Source: Rhizophagus sp. LPA8_4_AMF (lineage: Eukaryota > Glomeromycota > Glomeromycetes > Glomerales > Glomeraceae). Taken from it: a stretch of 38,841 nucleotides of DNA. A program made the position numbers and the translations under genes. The notes under the pieces are model-generated. The model saw nothing but the letters and a program-made list of their open reading frames with translations, was not told the origin of the DNA and did no database searches. The stretch lies in the NCBI GenBank assembly GCA_021464525.1, contig JADRCO010000294.1, positions 1 through 38,841 on the forward strand, given 5' to 3'. Position 1 is the first letter of the stretch. Each line of letters begins with the position of its first letter. Shown here piece by piece: positions 31,632 through 38,841 of this stretch.

Positions 31632-32183
31632 ATGAACCCAAATTATTCAAATTGTCAATTTTCTAATTCTGCTGAAAATCATCGACCTAATTTTAATCAA
31701 AATATTATGGGAACTGATTCACACATGAATATTTCTTCTGCACAACATAATAATAATAATAATACTACGCAAGTTAACACAACATTTAATTCTCCTATTT
31801 CACCTATCATGCAAAATAATTTTATCATCGATCAACAAAAGCTCCATCCTTTTACATTTTTTTATCAACCACCTAATGATCCTTGCAATTATCATATTAA
31901 TTGTAAAGAAATTTCAATTGATACAGTTATTCAATTATTAAATGAATTTAACGGTATTATAAATGATGATAAAAATGAGTATATATTCCATTATCAACAA
32001 TTATTCAATAATCGAATTTATCAGGTATCTTGTGAAATAGTCTCTTCTTTAACTTTGAATAAATATATTTATGGAATTGAAATTGAACAAAATTTTGTTC
32101 AGAATTTATCTTTTACTCCTAATCAAAAAGAAAATCTTAAATATTATTTAACACAACATTTAAACCAATATTTATTAAATTAG
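31632..32183 (+). CDS. N/Q-rich orphan protein, paralogue of 1471-2181
   Basis: An intronless gene of 183 aa. Residues ~1-70 are N/Q/S-rich and probably disordered, including a short poly-N run (HNNNNNTTQVN). Residues ~75-183 carry the same module as the protein at 1471-2181: FFYQPPNDPCNYHINCKEIS, NEYIFHYQQLFNNRIYQVSC, EIVS, LNKYIYGIEIEQNF and FTPNQKENLKYYLTQHL, ending four to six residues before the stop. It carries about six more residues in the loop before NEYIF than its paralogue, and its N-terminus is much shorter. No signal peptide or membrane segment is seen. The start codon follows the T19-A18 palindrome. Family unknown to me; conservation of the module between the two copies supports both as real genes. 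Confidence 0.8.
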   Translation: MNPNYSNCQFSNSAENHRPNFNQNIMGTDSHMNISSAQHNNNNNTTQVNTTFNSPISPIMQNNFIIDQQKLHPFTFFYQPPNDPCNYHINCKEISIDTVIQLLNEFNGIINDDKNEYIFHYQQLFNNRIYQVSCEIVSSLTLNKYIYGIEIEQNFVQNLSFTPNQKENLKYYLTQHLNQYLLN

Positions 32184-33000
32184 AATTATATATAACTGAT
32201 AATCATTTAATATGTAAAACAAATATATAATAAAATAAAATTATAATAACTATTAAATTCCATATTGCAAGTTAATACATGGTGAATCTTACGACTTACG
32301 AAACTTGAATTATAAATCACATGAATTAATATGATCTATTTTTTTTAAGCACAAATCGGACTTAACTGATAGGAAAGTACCTGTGTATGCTCAAGTAGGG
32401 GTACATGGGTTTCTTTATTACTAACCCTGTACGTGGTGTTGTCTTAGGGCGGCTTGCGGATATAGAACTTTAGATAGTTATTAGATTTCTTGTTTCAAGT
32501 ATCGTTATGTAGTTATGCTCCCCGCTTATTACCACTTCAGTTTTGAAAAATAAAAATAAATAACTGATAGGAAATCATCCATGACAGTACTAACCCATGG
32601 TACTATTGTAGTAACAGATATTTGGATAATTCATGTAAAGATTTAAAGGAGCTTAAAATTTACCGACGACATTTTGCCTACTTACCATCACATTGTTCCG
32701 AAATCATTTGCCGACATGGTCGACATAGTATTGACGATCATGAAATTTTACCTTTGATTCATTTTACAGTATTAATAAGAAAGCAAGGAATATATAAATT
32801 TTTTTGTTTCTAGATTCTAACCGTTCTAATTGAAAAAAAAAATAGAGAGAAAAGATTACAAAGGATAAGTAGATTGGTGTTATATAATCTTGCATTATCA
32901 ATTCATTTCGTAATCAGTTGGTTAAACTTCTTTTGAAATAATTTGAAATTAAGGCGCAATAAGGAGTGAGGCGCAGTTAATGAATTTTCGGGTAATTTTA
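32184..33000. other. Gene-free stretch after the N/Q-rich gene
   Basis: This holds the 3' flank of the gene at 31632-32183. The 63-aa open frame at 32622-32813 has fairly varied composition (CSEIICRHGRHSIDDHEILP), but there is no further support for it as a gene. Confidence 0.3.
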
Positions 33001-33085
33001 CATGTTGGTAAAATGGCATTTCGGCAAAATGACGTCTGTTAATTTCATGTCTGCGAAATGGCTGTCAGTAAATTGCACTGTAACC
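33001..33085 (-). repeat. Degenerate CATTTCGCC-type array
   Basis: Words such as TGGTAAAATGGCATTTCGGC and GCGAAATGGCTGTC follow one another at about 15-18 base spacing. It belongs to the same class as the arrays at 35100-35205, 35710-35873 and 36429-36580. It is the most worn of the four. Confidence 0.45.
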
Positions 33086-33555
33086 CTTTATTTCACCTGA
33101 AAAGCCTTAACTTTTCATATATCCTAAATATAGAATTATAAAAATCATATATTAGTAATATAATATTTGCGTAAATATATTGGAATTTTTATAAAATTGA
33201 AAAAAATATTAGCATATTATAGGCCTTTATTACGTTTTATTTTAAGCCTATATTTATAATTTTATATAATAGCTTCCTTTATTATGCTTTTAATAGACTA
33301 TCATGTTATTAGTTTTCAATAAATTTACCATATTAAAATGCTAATACAAAATTTTGGAATTTTTGCAAAGTATTTTAGGGAAATAGTAAAGAAATTACCT
33401 TATATTGTTAGTCACGAGAAATTATTCCCACGACCCCAGAATAATACGAATAAGACTTTAAATAGCCTTATATGAAGCCCGACCCTAGGTAAATTGGTGA
33501 TCTATCCAGATCAGTACGTTGATCAAAAATCCCAGGATGTACTGGCGGGATCTCC

Positions 33556-33620
33556 CAAAAATCCTGACAATCATAATATCGACAGTGATCTAAATCTTGA
33601 CAGCCAAAATCCTGACTGGA
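33556..33620 (+). repeat. AAATCCTGACAATC-type short array
   Basis: Units AAAATCCTGACAATC, ATAATATCGACAGTGATC, TAAATCTTGACAGCC and AAAATCCTGACTGG follow each other with a spacing of about 15-18 bases. A related trace lies at 34376-34432 (AAAATCTCGACGATC, AAAATCC). No function is evident. Confidence 0.55.
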
Positions 33621-34129
33621 TGAGTTTGAGATTAGTTAATTTTTAAAGATTAGTAATCTAGTAATATACTGTACATAGTCCTTTTTATTAAAATAATAAA
33701 TTTTTTCCTTTAATTTTAATAATAATATAGTAAATAGTACCTGGAATTTTTGATCGTTCATAAATCCCCCTGGATGCATCCTGCCTGTCTTGTCACGTGA
33801 TTTTATTCGTCGCAGAAATGCACCTATGCAGGAATTAGTTAAAATTTGGTTAGCGTTTAGTCACTGTGTTCAAAATTCAAAAGGAAACCTATGTGTGCTC
33901 AGCACACATGGTAATTTTTGATTGAGAATTTTTATAGGTGATGTGCGCTACTATTTAAAATCCGAACATCAATATGCCACAGTTTGTGAGCGAATTTCAA
34001 GGTCATGTGCGGAGCGCACATTCCGCACATCCAATTCGGTTTAGAATAATTACTTTTTTAAAATTTGAAAAAAATATTAAATCGGATAACCCGACTAATT
34101 GATATCTGAATGATGGATTTTCAATACTG

Positions 34130-35090
34130 ATTGCGATCGGCAACATGGGTAAACAGTAAAATGAGATCGGTTTTATTATACGCACGTATACGAATTTCAT
34201 TTTATATTAACTGTTAACTGTTAAGATAAGGTACTTCCGGTCCTGTTAATCGTATAGTCATGAAAAGTTTAATTTCTTATATTTTTTTCTTTTATTTAAA
34301 GATTTTTCTTTTTAACATTATTCATTATAAATTATCTTTCTTTTTGAATCGGCAACATGTATGGTTAGGGACCCAAAATCTCGACGATCAAAATCCTTTA
34401 TAAATAATCCAACTCATTATCCTGACACTTGTTATCTTTTTTTTTTAATTTTACATTATTTTTTTTTTTTAGTCGTAATAATTTTGTTACACCTTGTAAC
34501 GATTAATATTACTACTAATATGTAATAATTTAAATATTTCGCAAGAATTAATGTATTTATTGTAAAAATACATATATTTTTTAGTATCATATATAATACG
34601 TCGCAAAATTAAGTAATAATTTAAATATTTTTAACATGATTTTGCAAAATTAATGTTTTCTAATAATCATACTTCGCAAAATTTAATGTAAAATTATTAA
34701 TGTTATTAGAAAATAATTTTCAGTTTTTTGCTTTATATTAAATAAAAATTTAATGTTTGCATATAAAGATAACATTTTTTTTTAATATATTTAATAATTT
34801 TTTATTCAGTGTCGAAATAATAAGTGTCAGATTTTGAATTTTTGGGATTGCGTTGGGCTTGTGTTATAACGGGACTCGAACCTTGGAATTTTGTAGTAAA
34901 TCCACATGGTTACGCATGTATATGAATTTCAAATAAGGTACATCCGGTGATATAATGATATATATTCAAGTAATGAGATCACTTATCGATGAATTCCTAA
35001 TTTTACGTGATAAATTATAAATTCTTTCTTTTTGTTTTATTATTCATTGCTGATCGGAAACATGCATGGTTAACGAGATCGTTGTTTTAT
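34130..35090. repeat. Two or three worn copies of an unnamed dispersed repeat
   Basis: The pair of words ACGCAnGTATAnGAATTTCA ... AAGGTACnTCCGGT occurs at ~34182-34241 and ~34913-34950. CGGnAACATGnATGGTTA occurs at ~34350 and ~35056, with a shorter form at 34138 (CGGCAACATGGGTAAAC). These mark copies of one decayed element. Its ends and type are unclear. Confidence 0.5.
34860..34930 (-). other. Possible tRNA-derived (SINE-like) fragment
   Basis: The minus strand has GGTTCGAGTCCCG (~34883-34871), a good match to the pol III B box / T-loop. About 30 bases upstream lies a weak A-box-like GTAACCATGTGG. The acceptor and anticodon stems do not pair, so it is not a functional tRNA gene. It lies within the dispersed repeat above. 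Confidence 0.3.
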
Positions 35091-35099
35091 TAGGTTACG

Positions 35100-35205
35100 G
35101 TACATTACTGACGAATGGATGGGAGGTTTCACCGAAAGTATATTTTATCGAATCCATTTGCCCAATCGTCCATTTCACGAATTCCATTTCGCTGAAGAAA
35201 ATGGT
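35100..35205 (+). repeat. Degenerate CATTTCGCC-type array
   Basis: Units such as GGTTTCACCGAAAG, CCATTTGCCCAATCG, CCATTTCACGAATT and CCATTTCGCTGAAG recur at about 15-17 base spacing. It has the same orientation as the array at 35710-35873. Confidence 0.6.
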
Positions 35206-35344
35206 AGCGATTAACATTTTCATAAAGATATTCAACTGTGCAAAGAAAATAAAAAATAAATAAACGTTTAAACAAATCCTTTTATTTTTAAAATCTTTCT
35301 CCCTGTGAAAAAAGTTGATCCGTTTTTTATATTCCATCTTTTTT

Positions 35345-35471
35345 CCGTAAAAAGTTCATATTTTCGGAATTAATAACTTTATATCACGGAATTTATCGAA
35401 TTATTTACATTTTCCGTGAATTGATCTGTGAAAGGCTCATTTTTACGGAATTTTTACAGAAATAACGGATA
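35345..35471 (+). repeat. Dispersed repeat, inverted relative to 19621-19740
   Basis: Partner of the copy at 19621-19740 (see there). Here it reads CCGTAAAAAGTTCATATTTT ... TTTTTACAGAAATAACGGAT. ACGGAATTT words recur inside it. No coding content. Confidence 0.8.
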
Positions 35472-35709
35472 AAATTTTTTATAGGGGTTACTTGAAACAC
35501 AATCTATATTATATTACCTTATTTTAATATAAATGAAATTTGTACAACTTTTTACTAAATAAAATAATGAATAATACGATAAAGACTGATTTCATTTTTT
35601 AGTTAGCTAATATATAGAGGGACAAGTGAAACAATCAATGTATCTTGAACAGGAATAAATACGTGCGTATAATAAAACCTAAAACGGTATCAGGACTTCT
35701 CGTCAAAAT

Positions 35710-35873
35710 CCATATCGCCAAAGCCATTTCTCCAAAGGAATGTTTCACTGAAGGGACGTTCCTCCAAAATACCATTTCACCAAAACCCTGTCTCACAAAT
35801 TCCATTTCGCTCAAAGCCATTTCACCGAATGGACATTTCGCCAAATGGACGGACATTTTGCTGAATAAAACAT
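35710..35873 (+). repeat. Degenerate CATTTCGCC-type array
   Basis: About nine units of roughly 15-17 bp, for example GCCATTTCTCCAAAG, TACCATTTCACCAAAA, TTCCATTTCGCTCAAA, GCCATTTCACCGAATGG and ACATTTCGCCAAATGG. Open frames on both strands run through it and give repetitive FGEMA-like or ISLKA-like peptides. These are by-products of the 15-base period and not evidence of a gene. Confidence 0.8.
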
Positions 35874-36428
35874 TCCGAAAAATTACTTATTCCATTTGTT
35901 ATTTTATTTTTTTTATATTAAATACATAAAGAAATCTTTATCTAGGAAACTTTTGAATTAGATGAATTATTAAATTTAATTTATCTTATAGATTGGTTAT
36001 TTATATTACATTAATTCGTGATTCGTGAGTCAACTGCAAAAAATTCATATATGATTTAAGTGCAAACAAGTTATAAATTCAAGGTCCTTAGCTACACAAA
36101 ATGGGGAAGGGCGTCGTGAATAAAGGTTACGGTACATTTCTCCTCCATAGGAATGCGTGTAAATAAAAATAATTTTATTTCACGTGTTTTGTGTCAAAGT
36201 TCGCTTGCTATAAACAAATTTTTTTTCTTATTTTTAAGATATCATTGGGAAAAAATGGCTTATTGTTTTCATCTAAGTTTATTTTCTTTTACTTGTAGAT
36301 TATACGAGTTTGAACCATTTAAATAGTTATTTCTTTTTTTCTTGCTCCGTTTTTTATTAAAATGAATAAAGAATCGTGAAATAATTCGTTTGTCTTTTAA
36401 AAAGGAAAAGGAAAATTGAATAATTCCA

Positions 36429-36580
36429 TACCTTTGGTGAAATGTCCCTTTGTTGAAATGACTTCGGAGAAGTAAAATGTCCATTCGGTTGGAAAATGGC
36501 ATTTCAGCGAAATTGTTTCGGCAAAATGAGTTTCGGTGAAATGAACCTCGGCAAAATGAATTTCGGTGAAATGAACTTCG
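36429..36580 (-). repeat. CATTTCGCC-type array, opposite orientation, clean 15-bp core
   Basis: The best-preserved part, 36517-36576, has four 15-bp units on the plus strand: TTCGGCAAAATGAGT, TTCGGTGAAATGAAC, CTCGGCAAAATGAAT and TTCGGTGAAATGAAC. Alternating AAAATG and GAAATG units suggest a 30-bp higher-order unit. On the minus strand they read as a five-residue periodic peptide (HFTEI HFAEV HFTET HFAET). It is inverted relative to 35710-35873. Confidence 0.85.
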
Positions 36581-36765
36581 GGCAACATATTTTATTCAAC
36601 AAGATGATCACGTTTAAAAAGCCAATTATATAATGGTGAATTTGATTGGAGTAGTGGTTGTGTAACATTTTAGCAAATGATAATTCCCCAACACGTGAGT
36701 TCTATATGACATTTCTCTTGATAAGAAATTATCGCATCCAGTTAATAAATATCGATATGGGAATT

Positions 36766-36851
36766 GGGAAACTTTGACTATGGAAACTATAAATTGGAAA
36801 CTATGGAAACTTTGGAAACTTTGGAAACTTGGAAATAACTTTGGAAACTTT
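36766..36851 (+). repeat. TTTGGAAAC tandem repeat
   Basis: Degenerate units of about 9 bp (GGAAACTTT, GGAAACTAT) follow one another. The 92-aa minus-strand frame across them gives an FQSFQSFHSF peptide, which is not a gene. Confidence 0.75.
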
Positions 36852-37166
36852 GTTCGATCACGTGATTTTCTAAAATTTTTTTTGGGAAAAAATTTTTTGT
36901 ACATTAGCGTTAATCAGGTCGTTCTTTTTAGATGTAAGGTAATTTATTAACTTGTAAATTATATAGAAACTTATTGGTGTAGGAGAATTAAATCTGTGTT
37001 AAAGCACGAGAGATAGTTACAAACCAATTTTCAAATATTATTGATCTTCGATGTATCGCGCATTTTGTCAATTTGATAACTAAACAAATAATAGGTATGC
37101 TTTAAATTACCATGATATATGATTTTATTTAGTTTATTCTTATACTTAATATTTATTAATTTTTAG

Positions 37167-38640
37167 AGCATGATATGGCCAGACAAACAATTAAAAGTTG
37201 CAACCGAATTATATCATTTTTTAAACTGTCTCATATAGGAAAATTATTAGCAGATGCTACTACATTACAGATCGAAGGGGGAGGACTTAAGACATACTCC
37301 GAAACAAGGTGGACATCCATGTACGAAGCTGCAAATTCAGTATCACGTTTACGGATTGCATTAAAGAATATACTTTCAAGTTTCCATTATTATTGTATAA
37401 ATTTAAAATTAATTATTAAATTCAATTAATATATATTACAGGTGTTAATGAATAATCCTGATGAGATTACAAATAAATCAGTTAAACGAAGTATTAAAAG
37501 CTCAGAATTTTTTGTAAATGTTAACAAGTTGACCAAAGTCCTAAAGCCTATTAAAACCGCAATCACATTACTTGAAAATGCAAATAAGAATCTTGCCGAC
37601 TGCTATTCAAATGATTTTATTAGCGAATGCCATTAAAAAATTACCATCTCAAGGAATGGCAGGATTTCTTCAACATTGTATTAAGTCATTTAATAGATAT
37701 TGGGATAACTTTGATCCAAACATATATATTTTAGCATATTTCTTACATCCTAATTATCGTGGTTAGTAAAATTTTATTAGCTTTTATTGCAAAAAATTTT
37801 ACTAAGATATTACTGAAAAATTAATTATAATTTTTTATTAATAGAACAAGGATTAAAAACAAATTATTGGAAAACTATAACTACTACTGCAGGTCAAATT
37901 TGGAGAAGTAATGGTGGTGACAAATAATCATGTAACCGTCTTTTATCACAAATCTGCAACTATGAATTGAAACGTAGTCCATATAATCAAGATTTTGATA
38001 ACAGTCTTGAAACACCAATGAGTTGGTGGTATTCGATCAAGGGCAAATATGACTACCTTTTAAAGAACTAGCAATAATGATGTTTTCTATTACTCCACAG
38101 TGCGGTGTGTGAAAGAGGAATCTCTAAAGCAGGTGATTTTGTTCCATTATTATCGGCCTCACCATCTTCTTCCTCAAATTGTAAAAATGTTGAATTATCA
38201 ATCATTTCGTATAATTCATTTGTATATTGTTGACTAATATAAGTAAGCTCATTTTCATATTAGACAAATAATATGAACGAATTTCGCCATTGACTCGATT
38301 GTTGAAAGTTGAAAGTTCCAAACTTTGCCTTCTCTTACCATATAACCAACCAGGAGTAGAAAAAATTAATCAAAATTATTGAGAATTATTTTAATTATTT
38401 TAATTTGAAAAATACAGTAAAAGGCTTGAATAATAATGAAGATAAAAATTCAGATGATAGTGATATTGATAATGATGATAATAGCAAAAATTTAAGTAAT
38501 AGCTCCGGTGGTGATGGCTCTGATGAAACGGAAAATGAGTATAATGTTGAAGAATTAGTTCAACAACATCTATTAGTTGAAGATTTAGTTCAACAACATT
38601 TATTAGTTGAAGATTTAGTTAGAAACGCTTTGTAACTGTA
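37167..38640 (+). pseudogene. Decayed hAT-family transposase
   Basis: After an acceptor at 37166 the sequence reads MARQTIKSCNRIISFFKLSH, EGGGLKTYSETRWTSMYEAA and RLRIALKN. A poorly defined intron ends at 37441, then NNPDEITNKSVKRSIKSSEF, LKPIKTAITLLENANKNLAD, a frame break near 37603, ILLANAIKKLPSQGMAGFLQ and YILAYFLHPNYRG. Another intron (ending at 37844) precedes LKTNYWKTITTTAGQIWRSN, and a TAA lies at 37925. Then come LLSQICNYELKRSPYNQDFD, ETPMSWWYSIKGKY and LAIMMFSITPHSAVCER. GGGLKTYSETRWTS and the SAVCER dimerisation block mark hAT transposases. After this the coding piece ELTYISQQYTNELYEMIDNS lies on the minus strand (~38265-38120), and an acidic C-terminal tail resumes on the plus strand (38405-38635). 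Dead: several frame breaks, a nonsense codon and a rearrangement. The terminal repeats were not found. Confidence 0.8.
38555..38614 (+). repeat. 30-bp tandem duplication in the hAT tail
   Basis: Two 30-bp units in frame encode LVQQHLLVED twice; the copies differ by one base (CATCTA / CATTTA). A third, partial unit (TTAGTT) follows before the stop at 38633-38635. Confidence 0.9.
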
Positions 38641-38682
38641 TTTTTTTTACTGTTTTCAATGGGCGTCTTCACAAAAGTCGTG

Positions 38683-38735
38683 ATTGAGATTGGGATTGGG
38701 ATTGGGATTAAGATCAGCTTGAGATTGAGATTAAC
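38683..38735 (+). repeat. GGGATT / GAGATT microsatellite
   Basis: GATTGAGATTGGGATTGGGA and neighbouring variants form a short hexamer-like array. The unit is not the fungal telomere repeat TTAGGG in either orientation. Confidence 0.7.
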
Positions 38736-38807
38736 GTTTCAATCTTGATTCACAAAATTTTGTGTTACATTAGATTATATATTAAATAACTAGAAGTTGC
38801 GGTTTGT

Positions 38808-38824
38808 GGGGGACTTCGTCCCCC
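38808..38824. repeat. Perfect GGGGGAC/GTCCCCC hairpin at the window edge
   Basis: GGGGGAC TTC GTCCCCC forms a 7-bp stem with a 3-base loop. Weak outer pairing extends it (TTGC at 38797, GCAA at 38827). It is much more G+C-rich than its surroundings and may be part of a dispersed repeat cut by the window end. Confidence 0.7.
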
Positions 38825-38841
38825 ATGCAAATTAGTTTTTT

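Noticed and set aside
34860-34930. tRNA gene on the minus strand
   Set aside because: Only the B box fits; acceptor, D and anticodon stems do not pair. It was kept only as a SINE-like possibility.
33001-36580. CRISPR-like array
   Set aside because: Repeats are degenerate, directly adjoining and without unique spacers; no cas genes and a eukaryotic setting.
35635-36588. Several periodic open frames (FGEMA- and HFAEV-like peptides)
   Set aside because: They arise from 15-bp arrays whose period is a multiple of three; no non-repeat domain is attached.
36626-36904. 92-aa frame with FQSFQSF repeats
   Set aside because: It is a translation of the TTTGGAAAC tandem repeat.
38683-38735. Telomere repeat
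   Set aside because: The unit GGGATT is neither TTAGGG nor its complement, and the run is short and irregular.

Overview
This is a eukaryotic, strongly A+T-rich, repeat-laden window. It best fits an arbuscular mycorrhizal fungus of the Glomeromycotina (Rhizophagus-like). The call rests on short GT-AG introns of about 70-105 nt and on protein families that I associate with Rhizophagus: VIT-VWA proteins, Uma2-type nucleases, SAM-domain nuclease-like proteins, hAT and Plavaka/KDZ transposase relics, and Q/N-rich orphan proteins. Nothing looks bacterial in layout: there are no operons and no ribosome binding sites.

Layout. 0-6.6 kb: a TA-flanked MITE (492-764), an intronless Q/N-rich orphan gene on the minus strand (1471-2181), two neighbouring TA-flanked foldback elements (3411-3932 and 3951-4259), and decayed ACCG-rich DNA. 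6.6-12.2 kb: one doubtful small ORF, then the best gene of the window, a nine-exon minus-strand VIT-VWA gene (12160 down to 8687, 856 aa, every splice phase consistent). Its sixth intron holds a second copy of the 492-764 MITE family. 12.2-22.6 kb: mostly dead DNA. It holds a stray copy of a zinc-finger exon (about 13.67-13.9 kb), a segment present at both 13.5 and 21.3 kb, a long Plavaka/KDZ-like transposase relic on the minus strand (about 15.9-19.2 kb), a frameshifted orphan gene (19975-20682), and an unidentified minus-strand relic.

22.8-29.1 kb is the densest part. It has a membrane protein with a predicted beta-rich outer domain; a Uma2-like nuclease gene with basic NLS-like motifs and a C2H2 zinc finger, broken by one missing base; a SAM plus PD-(D/E)XK-like pseudogene with about six lesions; a coiled-coil pseudogene; and an apparently intact four-exon gene for a 169-aa unknown protein. 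29.1-38.8 kb: a long empty stretch, then an intact paralogue of the first Q/N-rich gene in the opposite orientation (31632-32183), a mosaic of short degenerate tandem arrays (33-36.9 kb), and a hAT transposase relic with an internal inverted piece (about 37.17-38.64 kb).

Four genes look able to make protein: VIT-VWA, the two Q/N-rich paralogues, and the four-exon unknown. The membrane protein is a fifth, with an unsure 5' end. The rest records transposition and gene death. The most unusual item is the NLS / Uma2 nuclease / zinc-finger architecture, together with the stray copy of its zinc-finger exon about 11 kb away. All family names come from motif recognition by eye; no search was run.
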